DNA of 64,000 bases from WJMT01 sp964456985. GTDB taxonomy: Bacteria > Acidobacteriota > Aminicenantia > Aminicenantales > Aminicenantaceae. Location of the stretch: positions 1-64,000 of the forward strand of contig CAYWDH010000007.1 in assembly GCA_964456985.1 (NCBI GenBank), written 5' to 3'. This document shows, piece after piece, positions 49,761 to 58,794 of this stretch. The notes below the pieces were generated by a model, which was given only the letters and a program-made list of their open reading frames with translations, made no database searches and was not told the origin of the DNA. A program made the translations under genes and the position numbers. Position 1 is the first letter of the stretch. Every line of letters begins with the position of its first letter.

Positions 49761-49788
49761 CTGACTTATTCATAAAAAATGGCGATGT
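49761..49788 (-). promoter_or_regulatory. Shared leader motif, copy before the ferritin-like gene
   Basis: Plus strand CTGACTTATTCA, six more A/T bases, then TGGCGATGT; 26 of 28 bases identical to 34141-34168 and 24 bp from the start codon. Confidence 0.45.
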
Positions 49789-49863
49789 TCTTTCTTTTGT
49801 TTTGCTTTCAAGAATATACATGCTTTCTGTAAAAATGACAATTGAAATATTTTTAATGCTCTA

Positions 49864-51261
49864 TTAATCCATGTCCAAATCCAAATCTACCATAGGAATC
49901 CATTTCCCCTGCTGCCATACACAGGCACTCTCTGTATAAATACGAGTTAGCTCCTGGAGTGAAATAGCTTCCTTTTCATCTTCACATAACTTCGAATAAA
50001 ATTTCCTCAGATGAGCGGTTGGAATGATGTCTATCAATGCTAATCGATTACTGAAAGCATATTCAAACCCAATAATAGTATTTTCGTCTTCAAGATTCCA
50101 ATAATGAATATAAATATGAAATAAATTTCCATCTGAGTGATCAAATACAGGGAAGTCATAAGTGAAGGCACGGTCCCTAAACCGATTTGTTTTTTTAAAT
50201 CGAATATAGGTAATTTGATTTCCTGGCTCAGCCTCATCAGCAATGTATTTCTGGAGAAGATATTTGAGATGCTGGTATTCCGGTTCAACTCGATTGGGAG
50301 GGCAGACGCCTCTAAAATTCTTGAGGTCCAGCACACCAAGGACAGCCTCACCATTAAGAAGATTATTGGTTGCACCAAAAACAACTTCATCAGTCCCATC
50401 CTTATTTAAATCAATAGGAATCAAAAAGGAGAGATGCCCTGTCTGAATATATTCATTCAGAAGATTACCATTGATATCATATCTGGCGATGATCACGAGA
50501 AATCTGGTTCTGTGCCGCCAGGCTGTTAATATAAATGTTTTTTTATGACTCCGGGCAAATTTATTATAAACAGGAAAGAAGTTCGATCTGAGAATAAGAC
50601 CTCTAAAACTTTGGTCATTGATGATGCTCTTCTGCCAGATCCTAGAACCATTATTATCGAATAAAGTCAAATAAAATTGATTCTTCTCATAATCATATTC
50701 TCTGGAGATAACTTCATTGGCCTGGTCATTGTCTATATCAAAAAAATCCAAATATTCCTTACTATCCGTTTCTTCAGTGAAAAGGGGAACATTGCTTTCG
50801 GCATAGTTCCAAATTACCTCTCCCTTTTTGTTCTCTATGTATACATTCCTATCATTGGTAACAGCCATGGTTGGATCAGGAGAAGGAGAGACAAAAAAAT
50901 CATAGGTATTTTTATTTTGTATCAGAAAAAACCACACCAGAATAAAAACAACGACAACCGCCAGGAAAAGCGAGATACCAAGGATTATATTTTTCTTTCC
51001 TTTCTTTCTCCTTTTAGAAGAAGGCCTCTTGCGCAGCCATCTTTCAATCTCATCCACAGAAGCATAAACGGTCCGTTTGTGGGCGTCTCCAACTCTATGA
51101 AGGGGGAATCCCAGCTCCTGTTCCCAAATATAGACATTTCTTTCGCTGACATTAAGATAATTTGCAATGGCTTTGACACCAAAGATATATTTTTGAGAGA
51201 GAGATTTCTTCTTTCGTTCAGACTTGATATCCATATCAACTCTATATTTAGCCGGTGTCAC
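49864..51261 (-). CDS. HTH - transmembrane - periplasmic beta-propeller protein
   Basis: A 465-residue protein. Residues about 20-75 are an excisionase/MerR-like helix-turn-helix (FGVKAIANYLNVSERNVYIW, DEIERWLRKRP), followed by a basic stretch, one membrane helix (about 92-112) and an extracytoplasmic domain of about 340 residues with VCBS/FG-GAP-like strands (DFFDIDNDQANEV, PIDLNKDGTDEVVFGATNN). This is the topology of a ToxR/CadC-like one-component membrane regulator, with a propeller as sensor. The start could be GTG 51261 or ATG 51234; neither has a ribosome site. Family name unknown to me. Confidence 0.65.
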   Translation of the reverse strand: MTPAKYRVDMDIKSERKKKSLSQKYIFGVKAIANYLNVSERNVYIWEQELGFPLHRVGDAHKRTVYASVDEIERWLRKRPSSKRRKKGKKNIILGISLFLAVVVVFILVWFFLIQNKNTYDFFVSPSPDPTMAVTNDRNVYIENKKGEVIWNYAESNVPLFTEETDSKEYLDFFDIDNDQANEVISREYDYEKNQFYLTLFDNNGSRIWQKSIINDQSFRGLILRSNFFPVYNKFARSHKKTFILTAWRHRTRFLVIIARYDINGNLLNEYIQTGHLSFLIPIDLNKDGTDEVVFGATNNLLNGEAVLGVLDLKNFRGVCPPNRVEPEYQHLKYLLQKYIADEAEPGNQITYIRFKKTNRFRDRAFTYDFPVFDHSDGNLFHIYIHYWNLEDENTIIGFEYAFSNRLALIDIIPTAHLRKFYSKLCEDEKEAISLQELTRIYTESACVWQQGKWIPMVDLDLDMD

Positions 51262-51368
51262 CTATAATAAAATAATAATACTCTTCAATCAATCAGAAAT
51301 TAAAAAATAACTAAAATTTTTTCTGAAAACAGGCCGAAGGACTAAAACGGGGAGTGATGACAGCCCTG

Positions 51369-53978
51369 TCATTCATATCTTAATGTTTTAACCGGGTCAG
51401 TTGTTGCCGCTCTGATCGCCTGAAAGCTGATCGTAGTGACCGCAATAAAAAAGGCGGCAACTGCAGATATAATGAATATCCATGGCTTGATACTGATCTG
51501 ATAAGCAAAATTCTGCAGCCACTTCCGCATCAAGAAATAAGAGATCGGCCATGCAATAAAATTCGCAAACAGAACCAGTAATGCAAACTCTTTGGAAAGC
51601 AGAAGAAATATATTTTTTGCAGAAGCTCCAAGGACTTTTCTTACTCCGATTTCCTTGGTCCTTGTCTCCACCATGAAAATAGCCAATCCCAGAAGACCCA
51701 AACATGCTATAAAAATAGCTAAAAATGAAAATGCGCTGAATATCTGGCTCAGCTTTTCCTCGCTTCTATAGATTTGATTAAAAGTGTCATCCATGAAAGA
51801 GTAATCAAAAGGATGCGCCGGATCCAGTGCTTTCCATTTGTTTTTAAGAAAAGCTAGGGTCTGATCGATATTATCCGGACGAATTCGAACAGCAAAAACA
51901 AAGGTGTTCTGCGGCCATATATGGATGACCAATGGATTAATCTCATTTCTCAGCGATTGGAACTGAAAGTCTTTGACCACTCCAATAACCCTCCCTTTTT
52001 TATCATCCCATTCAAACCGGGTCTGCAAAGGGTCTCTCAGCTCCAGTTTCCTTACAGCTGCTTCGTTTATTATGAATGCTTGTGTCACATCTGTGCTCAT
52101 CTGTTTTGAAAAATCTCTCCCTTTGATGATCTCCATCCCCATGGTTTTTATGTAGTCATGGTCCGTATAGATCATATTCAGGGAAAGGGTTTTTTTTCCT
52201 TCATCAGTGACCAGTTTTATGGCGTCCCCGGCAACCACTCCTCCAGGAACTCCGATGGTCACTGTTGCTGAGACGATATTCGGATTCTCCATCAGCTCTG
52301 CTTTGATGGCTTCCGAACGGGTTCTGAGCTGGTTGGAGCGGATGGGAATAACCACCACATGTTCCTTGTCAAATCCCAGTTTTCTGTTTCTTAAAAAATC
52401 GAGTTGATTTAAAACAACAATCGTCGATACAATCAAAACGATTGAGACACTGAACTGAAAAACAACCAGGCCTTTTCTTAAAAAAGAGCTGCGTGATCCT
52501 ATTTTTTTATATTGCCTCAACACACTGACAGGCTGGAATCGGGAGATAAAAAAAGCCGGATAACTGCCTGACACCACGCCCACAAAAAGCAAAATAAGGA
52601 AAAGGCCTCCAAGTAAAATGAAATTGCTGAAAAAATTCAATCCAATTCCTTTACCGGTCAATGAATTGAAAAAGGGAAGAGCGGCTTTAACCAGAATCAA
52701 AGAAAGCCCTAAAGCAAACACTGTGAATAAAAGAGATTCGCTCAAGAACTGAGTGATAATCTGATGCCTTGTTGCGCCCACCACTTTTCTCAATCCCACT
52801 TCCCTGGAACGGTTCGAAGAGCGGGCAGTGGCCAGATTGATGAAATTAACACAGGCAATCAGAAGTATGAAAAAGGCAATGATAGAAAAGATAGTTACGT
52901 ATTTTATATCCCCATTAGGACTCAGTTCTGCCTGCAGATGAGAATGAAGATGAATGCTATTCAAGGGCTGCAGACGGGAGTACAGGCGTCCTCCCAGAAT
53001 GGATTTTATCTGCGCTGCCGCATGCTTTTCAATAAATCCGGGAAGTTTCGCTTGAAGATTTTCAGCAGGAAATCCGTCTTGAAGCAGCAGATAAGTATAA
53101 AATTCATGGCGGGCCCAACTTTTGAAATAGCGTTCTTGAACGGACGGAATTTGTTCCAGTGTTTTTAAGGAGGCAAACATGTCTGCATGAAAATGTGAAT
53201 TTTCCGGCATATCCTCCATCACACCTGTAACCAAATAATCCTGATTATTGACCTTTAAAGTCTTGTTGACAGGCTCATCCGTTCCAAAGTATTTTGAGGC
53301 GATTTCTTCTGATATCACAATGGTTTGGGGAGACTCAAGGGCTGTTTCAGGATCTCCTTTCATCAGGTGAAAACTGAAAACATTAAAAAGAGACGCATCT
53401 GAAAAAAACAAATAATCTTCATAAAACCTTTTATCCTCATACTCCACCATTCTCCTCCGCCCGGGAAAAATCCTCACGGCATCTTCAACTTCGGGAAATT
53501 CTCTTTTCAGAGCCGGAGCAAAAGGAGCTGAAGAGAGAGCATAATAGCGGCTCAATCCGCCCTCTACATCGAAACTGTCAACCAATCTGTAAATCCGGTC
53601 GGCTTTTTCATGATACCGATCATAACTCAATTCATCCTGAACAAAAAGCACAATCAAAATACAGCAGGCCATTCCTATGGCCAGCCCAAAAATATTAATG
53701 AAAGAATAGGCTTTGAATTTTTTGATATTCCTGAAAGCGGTTTTGAGATAATTTTTAATCATAGTTAAACTCCAAAAAAAATAATTTTTCATATAAACTG
53801 GGATCAACATAACAATCTGAAAAAAATACCATAAAAAAGCTCTGTCTCTTCCTTTCTGTCGGCATATTCTGTCATACATCTCTTCGAAATCACCGGCCAA
53901 ATTCTCTCGATCATCTGAAGAGACCACATTCCTCAGTAAAAATTCTAAAACCTTTAGAGTGTGTTTTGATTTGTCCAT
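51369..53978 (-). CDS. FtsX/MacB-type permease with prefix domain (third)
   Basis: An 869-residue permease, third paralogue. Prefix region (LEFLLRNVVSSDDRENLAGD, about 11-50), first FtsX helix YSFINIFGLAIGMACCILIV, MacB-type periplasmic core (DYLVTGVMEDMPENSHFHAD), motifs NRSREVGLRKVVGATRHQII and TRTKEIGVRKVLGASAKNIF, end TLRYE. It follows its padR gene by 6 bp on the minus strand. Again no ATPase is adjacent. Confidence 0.87.
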   Translation of the reverse strand: MDKSKHTLKVLEFLLRNVVSSDDRENLAGDFEEMYDRICRQKGRDRAFLWYFFQIVMLIPVYMKNYFFWSLTMIKNYLKTAFRNIKKFKAYSFINIFGLAIGMACCILIVLFVQDELSYDRYHEKADRIYRLVDSFDVEGGLSRYYALSSAPFAPALKREFPEVEDAVRIFPGRRRMVEYEDKRFYEDYLFFSDASLFNVFSFHLMKGDPETALESPQTIVISEEIASKYFGTDEPVNKTLKVNNQDYLVTGVMEDMPENSHFHADMFASLKTLEQIPSVQERYFKSWARHEFYTYLLLQDGFPAENLQAKLPGFIEKHAAAQIKSILGGRLYSRLQPLNSIHLHSHLQAELSPNGDIKYVTIFSIIAFFILLIACVNFINLATARSSNRSREVGLRKVVGATRHQIITQFLSESLLFTVFALGLSLILVKAALPFFNSLTGKGIGLNFFSNFILLGGLFLILLFVGVVSGSYPAFFISRFQPVSVLRQYKKIGSRSSFLRKGLVVFQFSVSIVLIVSTIVVLNQLDFLRNRKLGFDKEHVVVIPIRSNQLRTRSEAIKAELMENPNIVSATVTIGVPGGVVAGDAIKLVTDEGKKTLSLNMIYTDHDYIKTMGMEIIKGRDFSKQMSTDVTQAFIINEAAVRKLELRDPLQTRFEWDDKKGRVIGVVKDFQFQSLRNEINPLVIHIWPQNTFVFAVRIRPDNIDQTLAFLKNKWKALDPAHPFDYSFMDDTFNQIYRSEEKLSQIFSAFSFLAIFIACLGLLGLAIFMVETRTKEIGVRKVLGASAKNIFLLLSKEFALLVLFANFIAWPISYFLMRKWLQNFAYQISIKPWIFIISAVAAFFIAVTTISFQAIRAATTDPVKTLRYE

Positions 53979-53984
53979 GAATCG

Positions 53985-54308
53985 TCACTTTGCAGTCAAA
54001 TAGCTTATATAGTCTCTCCAGAGAATATCGGAAATTCTTTTGTACTCCTCCAATAACTCAAAACCCAGTTTTGTTATCTTATAAATCTTTTTCCTCCGTC
54101 CTCCCCTAATAGAAGTGGCTTCGCCAAATTCAGAATCGATAAGCCCCTTTTTTTCAAGGCGGTCCAAAGGCAAATGCACTGAGGTCATGGATACTTTCTT
54201 TTTTGTTATCCTTGAAAGATGATCGGTGATAGCAACCAGATAAGCATTGTTTTTTAGATTGATAATGGAAAGCATTATCAGTTCTTCTTTCCTTGTAAGA
54301 TTTCTCAT
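53985..54308 (-). CDS. PadR-family transcriptional regulator (third)
   Basis: A 107-residue short PadR winged-helix protein: LTRKEELIMLSIINLKNNAY, SVHLPLDRLEKKGLIDSEFG, IRGGRRKKIYKITKLGFELL. The start at 54308 was chosen for the AAAGGA ribosome site 8 nt upstream and for alignment with the other two PadR proteins; a start at 54350 would add 14 residues. Six bp before the permease gene. It diverges from the outer-membrane protein gene at 54472. Confidence 0.88.
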   Translation of the reverse strand: MRNLTRKEELIMLSIINLKNNAYLVAITDHLSRITKKKVSMTSVHLPLDRLEKKGLIDSEFGEATSIRGGRRKKIYKITKLGFELLEEYKRISDILWRDYISYLTAK

Positions 54309-54378
54309 TGTGTTGATCCTTTGATATTTCTTTCTAATTTTTATAAACATATCATCTATTTATACGTAAAAAAAAATA

Positions 54379-54406
54379 AAAAGGTTGCTTTTAAAGTGAA
54401 CCTTTT
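54379..54406 (-). terminator. Hairpin with U tract in the padR leader
   Basis: AAAAGGTT (54379-54386) pairs with AACCTTTT (54399-54406); the 12-nt loop can extend the pairing with CTTTAAAG. Read on the minus strand it is followed by TTTATTTTTTTT, so it looks like an intrinsic terminator or attenuator upstream of the third padR gene. Confidence 0.5.
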
Positions 54407-54471
54407 GCATTTTCTTCCCGTTTATATAAATAGGAATCAAGAAGTTAAAATATGAGTCAAAGGAAATAGAA

Positions 54472-55164
54472 ATGAAATCTTTACTCTCCGTCTTTCTCAT
54501 TGTCATGCTTCCCTGTCTCGTGTTCTCCCAGGATATAGACAGTGGAGTCACCGTGCCACCCAAGGGCAGGACATCGCTTTCATTCTCTTATGTTAACCTG
54601 GCCAGGACCTTCAAGTTTGATGGAATAAAAGAAAAAGTGGAAAGAGAAATTCTCAAAGCGACTTTTAGATACAGCCCGTCCCGACATGTGAATGTGTACG
54701 GATTTGTAGGGACTTCTGATTTTCCAAACAGTTTTTTTTCTACTGAGGACAATATTTACTACGGTGGAGGCATCAAGTACACCTTGACCGGCATGGTGGA
54801 TATTGAAGAAGAAAACGGAGAACACATCAATATAAAGGGATGCACTGGCTTTGATTTCCAAATCGCCCGTCTCGAGCCGCTCAACAGCTCAGGCTCTACT
54901 GATTTCAGTCTGACCAAACTTCAGGGAGCGGTTGATTTTGGAGTTAAGATATTTCGTTTTGCAGGCTACATGGGATTCAAAGTGAATAAGCTCTTAGGAA
55001 AAGCTACTCTGCCTCTTGAAGAAGAGATAGACCTTAAAAGCCGTGGGTTTTTCAGTATGTTTCTGGGCTTTGACTATTATTTCAGTCACAAAATCGCTTT
55101 CACCTCTGAATTTTCCTTTTTTGCGGATAGCTCCTGGGCCCTAGGCCTCAGAATAGATCTTTAA
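54472..55164 (+). CDS. Outer-membrane beta-barrel-like protein
   Basis: A 230-residue secreted protein: signal peptide about 1-20 (VMLPCLVFSQD), then alternating amphipathic strands (RTSLSFSYVNLARTFKF, EILKATFRYSPSRHVNVYGF, IYYGGGIKYTLTGM, FFSMFLGFDYYFSHKIAFTS) ending in an aromatic/hydrophobic strand (WALGLRIDL), typical of small outer-membrane barrels. No family recognised. Divergent from the third padR, so the regulator could act here as well. Confidence 0.6.
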   Translation: MKSLLSVFLIVMLPCLVFSQDIDSGVTVPPKGRTSLSFSYVNLARTFKFDGIKEKVEREILKATFRYSPSRHVNVYGFVGTSDFPNSFFSTEDNIYYGGGIKYTLTGMVDIEEENGEHINIKGCTGFDFQIARLEPLNSSGSTDFSLTKLQGAVDFGVKIFRFAGYMGFKVNKLLGKATLPLEEEIDLKSRGFFSMFLGFDYYFSHKIAFTSEFSFFADSSWALGLRIDL

Positions 55165-55335
55165 AAATCATTCAAATCCAATATAAGACAATTCATAGGC
55201 TAAGGATGGGGTTTTATTGCGGAGGAGGCATACAGATTTTATGAATGACCTGGATTATTGATATCTGATGACCTGAGAATTGACTCTTAGATGAATAATC
55301 TGAAGATAAAAAGAGTATATTATTTGGAGGTACTC

Positions 55336-55515
55336 ATGATAGACAGTATAGAAAAAGAGGATATGATCCCCATTTGCCCTCACTGCAGTGCCCCTGTCGC
55401 TACCTTAGGTTTGCGGCGGGTACAAAGCATATTGGGGAAACGATATATCTACTTCTGCCTCAACTGCAAAAAAGTGCTCGGTGTCTCCCATAGAAAAGGA
55501 TTCTGGATGGGATAA
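55336..55515 (+). CDS. Small zinc-ribbon-like protein
   Basis: A 59-residue protein with two CxxC pairs, CPHC (14-17) and CLNC (40-43), likely binding one zinc ion (MIDSIEKEDMIPICPHCSAP, IYFCLNCKKVLGVSHRKG). The start at 55336 is supported by the GGAGG site 6 bp upstream. Function unknown. Convergent with the next gene, stops 3 bp apart. Between 55165 and 55335 nothing else is seen. Confidence 0.6.
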   Translation: MIDSIEKEDMIPICPHCSAPVATLGLRRVQSILGKRYIYFCLNCKKVLGVSHRKGFWMG

Positions 55516-55518
55516 AAA

Positions 55519-56163
55519 TTATCTTTGCCCCTGCTTTGAGGTCTGCTCTTTCACAAACAAAAGCGGGAATACAATATCACTCAGACAACAGGGGATCCAG
55601 ACAGCAAGAAACAAAAAAACGAAGATAGCAATATAAGAAAACCACTGCAAGGTAGCCCCTACTGCCATGAGAATATGGAACAGGGATGACCAAGTACTGA
55701 GCAGAACATGTCCGGCATGAGGGACCTTTGTGGAAGGTTTGAAATAGGCAAATATGACTCCTACAACTGCCAATGGATTCACCAGCCACCATTTCTCTAT
55801 AAATCCGAGGTGGACTCCGCGGTAAGGCATGTTCAATAAAGTCTCCCCTAAGAAAGGAATAATTGAATCACTGAGAGTGGCAATCCCAACGGATCCCACA
55901 TACCCGATCAATAGTAAAACCCAGAGGTTGCATTGACCTTTAAGGCATTTTTTTCCAAAACGCCCGCAGGTATGGAGTTTATAAATAGAAGCTGTGACCA
56001 TCGCACTGAGAACCACATGAATGGGATGAAGAACATAAAATATATTATAGGAAATGTTCTTTGGCATCTTTAATGAGACAAATATAACCAGGATACCCGT
56101 CAATGCGCCAAAACTGGTAAAAGGGATGTGGTTTTTGAGTTCTTTTGAAATGTCTTTAATCAT
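55519..56163 (-). CDS. Six-helix membrane protein, unknown
   Basis: A 214-residue polytopic protein with about six helices. The first periplasmic edge contains HPIHVVLSAMVTASIYK with two His residues and is followed by a short loop CGRFGKKCLKGQCN with three Cys; another His lies in HVLLSTWSSLFHILMA. The His/Cys pattern might bind metal or haem, but this is inference and no family is recognised. No clear ribosome site. Upstream, 56164-56435 holds a TTGACT-TATTTG promoter-like pair for the metalloprotease gene. Confidence 0.6.
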   Translation of the reverse strand: MIKDISKELKNHIPFTSFGALTGILVIFVSLKMPKNISYNIFYVLHPIHVVLSAMVTASIYKLHTCGRFGKKCLKGQCNLWVLLLIGYVGSVGIATLSDSIIPFLGETLLNMPYRGVHLGFIEKWWLVNPLAVVGVIFAYFKPSTKVPHAGHVLLSTWSSLFHILMAVGATLQWFSYIAIFVFLFLAVWIPCCLSDIVFPLLFVKEQTSKQGQR

Positions 56164-56435
56164 AGTTCAATCTTCTTATCAGTAAAAATTCATCTTCTGT
56201 TTTTTTGGATATCCATCATACTAATGAAATCTCCTTTAACATATCTAAAGAATATAGGAATGAAGCCAACTATGTCAAAATTATTCCAAACAGATGATCG
56301 CAACAGTATTGCTTTTCAGTCATCTGAGATTGCTCTCTTTTTTTCATTGTGATATATTGAATTTCTCAAATATTGACTGGGAAATTTGGGAAACTATTTG
56401 AAATACAAAAAGGCTTGGGGAATAGGTGTCATGCC

Positions 56436-58775
56436 ATGTTTAACAATAATTCTATAATAAAAATATGTTTGATTGTGATTCTGGGCGGGGCCATCACATT
56501 ATGGTCTTCCTGCCGAAAAACCGAAAAAGCGAAGCATATGGAAGAGGCAGAACCGCCCCGAATCGAAGAGAAAGTCAAAGAAAAAAAACCGGAACAAGTA
56601 ATAGAAGAGGTCCCTTCTTCCATTGCTCTTATCGATGAAGATGAAGAAGCCGGCCGCTTGGACAAAGACACTGCCTGGATATTAAGGTTCCAGCGCTTGT
56701 TTGAACCAGGGAAGCTGCCGAAAAAATATCAAAGTCCCAAACCCATTAAATGCGGTACACCTGTTTTTAAAGCTTTTAACAGGGAAAGAGACAAATTGAA
56801 ACCGGAAACCATTAACCTTCTTCATCCCTATCTGGTCCGTCCCGATCATCCGGATAGCATCTTCAACCTTAAAAAAACCGAAGCCCGTACTTCCCGGAAA
56901 TCTTCTTCCGGAAATTCCAATCTGCTGTTTGCTCAAGAGGGAAAACGCACGGAAGGCCTGCTGCCTCTCGATGTATCGGATAAAATCCTTCTCTGGTATC
57001 CCAGAGGGGATAAGGGTTATGCGGAAAGCGCCCGTCAGCTTCTGATCGATTATAACATGTACAACAGATTCCTGGAAATCATGAAAAGGGAACCTCCTTC
57101 GGATGCTCTCCTAAAATTTGGAGATCGAAACAGGAATATAGGAGGGGACGGCCGTCTGGACATCTATCTGGTATCAGCAACAGATGTCGAAGGAGACGAT
57201 GGCTGGTGCTGGCCCGAATTTGGCCGTTATCCCCCTAATATTTCCTCTCCATCACATATCCTAATTGACCAGGGTCTCTCCAGAACAGACCTCGGTGCTA
57301 CACTGGCGCATGAGCTGTTTCATGCGTTCCAGCACGCATGGGATGCCGGTGAAGACGACTGGTGGAGCGAAGGCACAGCTGTCTGGGCAGAAGATTTTAT
57401 CGATTCCAGCTGGAATACAGAGCAAGTTTTTGTCAGCAAAGCTTTCAATAAAAGCGATAATTCACTCATAAGCATTGATAATGGAGATATGCACGCTTAT
57501 GGAATCTATATTTTCCCTTATTATCTCACCAATGTGAGATATCCTGGCAATGACCTTCTCATCGGAAAAATCTGGGCTTCCTGTGAAAGCCAAACCGCTC
57601 TGGATGCCGTAGAATCCAACCTGTCCGGAGATTTTAAGAACGCTTTTAAAGAATTCGCTCTCCTGAATTATGAAGAGAAACTGCTTCCCGATTGTTCTGA
57701 TAGCAACCTAAGATACCCAGAAAACCTGGATGTCTATTCTAAACATAAAGCCTGCGAAATAGAACTGGACAAATCCAAACCAGTGGCCATAAACATCCCT
57801 CCGCTCGGAGCCTGCTACATGGAGCTGGAAAACAAGGTCCCCAAAGACACAATGCCGCATGTCCTGATCGATCTCAGGGAAATTGTCAAGAACTCCGATC
57901 TGAGCATTCAGGCGATCATCACTCCAGCGAGTGGAGATGAGCGATGCGAGGACTGGTCTGAGAAAGAAGAGCGCTCATTCTGTACAAACTTTGAAGAAGA
58001 AAATTTTATATTCCTCAATTTGACCATTGCCAACCATAACAGGCAGAATGTCCAGAAAGCCTTTTTCCAGATCAGCGTGGATGCAGGAGAATGCCTCAAA
58101 ACAGGTGCAATCGTGCATTTCAAAGACACCTACTATTATAAACACTCATCAGGAGGAGAAGACACAATCCAAACACACCACTACGAGGCCACGGTTCGAT
58201 TTCCCTTTACTACTGAGGGTTTCTCGGCCAGTCCGCAAATGGCTCTTTCCGGATTGGGGCCCTACGGCTCAGCCACCTATCAATGCCAGACACCGGTCAT
58301 CCTCAGCTTCAAAGCCGAGGAAGTGTTCGAACATAAAGACACTCGAGAGGTCAAGACCGGCTCAGCCCCTCAAGTTTTCACCCCTGGAATACCACCCATG
58401 ACTTTTACCCGCGAACAAGACCAAAAAAAGTTTTCCATTTTTTCCCCTTTTCTTATTCCCTACTATTTTGACATTGAGACCGGAACCGTCACATTCGCCG
58501 TCATACCTGAAGTAGATATCCGATACACCTGGGAAGACGGCACAAAACGTACCCTTGGTTTAAAACCTGTAACCGGGAAAAAAGTAAAACCGCCTGAGTC
58601 TAAAATGGAGATCCCCGAAGAATTTATCGTCAGCTTCAGCAGTGGAGCTCATCACTTCGGGGGGAAGGGTTCATATAGTGATAGCCGTTCAACTGATACC
58701 ACTATTACTAAAATAGAAAAGGAGTACCGGTGGGAAGTATTCCGGGGAAAGGCCCCGAAGAAGAAAAATCCTTGA
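56436..58775 (+). CDS. Exported zinc metalloprotease (HExxH...E)
   Basis: A 779-residue lipoprotein or exported protein, start ATG 56436 (MFNNNSIIKI...), lipobox-like Cys26 (LWSSCRK). The zinc motif HELFH is at His292-His296 and the third ligand is probably Glu312 (WWSEGTAVWAED), 16 residues further, the gluzincin arrangement. A long N-terminal prodomain-like part (about 40-190; SIALIDEDEEAGRLDKDTAW, DKILLWYPRGDKG) precedes it, and two beta-rich domains follow (from about 450). It is probably secreted and digests extracellular proteins. Ends 19 bp before the FAD oxidoreductase gene. Confidence 0.82.
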   Translation: MFNNNSIIKICLIVILGGAITLWSSCRKTEKAKHMEEAEPPRIEEKVKEKKPEQVIEEVPSSIALIDEDEEAGRLDKDTAWILRFQRLFEPGKLPKKYQSPKPIKCGTPVFKAFNRERDKLKPETINLLHPYLVRPDHPDSIFNLKKTEARTSRKSSSGNSNLLFAQEGKRTEGLLPLDVSDKILLWYPRGDKGYAESARQLLIDYNMYNRFLEIMKREPPSDALLKFGDRNRNIGGDGRLDIYLVSATDVEGDDGWCWPEFGRYPPNISSPSHILIDQGLSRTDLGATLAHELFHAFQHAWDAGEDDWWSEGTAVWAEDFIDSSWNTEQVFVSKAFNKSDNSLISIDNGDMHAYGIYIFPYYLTNVRYPGNDLLIGKIWASCESQTALDAVESNLSGDFKNAFKEFALLNYEEKLLPDCSDSNLRYPENLDVYSKHKACEIELDKSKPVAINIPPLGACYMELENKVPKDTMPHVLIDLREIVKNSDLSIQAIITPASGDERCEDWSEKEERSFCTNFEEENFIFLNLTIANHNRQNVQKAFFQISVDAGECLKTGAIVHFKDTYYYKHSSGGEDTIQTHHYEATVRFPFTTEGFSASPQMALSGLGPYGSATYQCQTPVILSFKAEEVFEHKDTREVKTGSAPQVFTPGIPPMTFTREQDQKKFSIFSPFLIPYYFDIETGTVTFAVIPEVDIRYTWEDGTKRTLGLKPVTGKKVKPPESKMEIPEEFIVSFSSGAHHFGGKGSYSDSRSTDTTITKIEKEYRWEVFRGKAPKKKNP

Positions 58776-58794
58776 TAAGCAGGAGGTTTATTCC

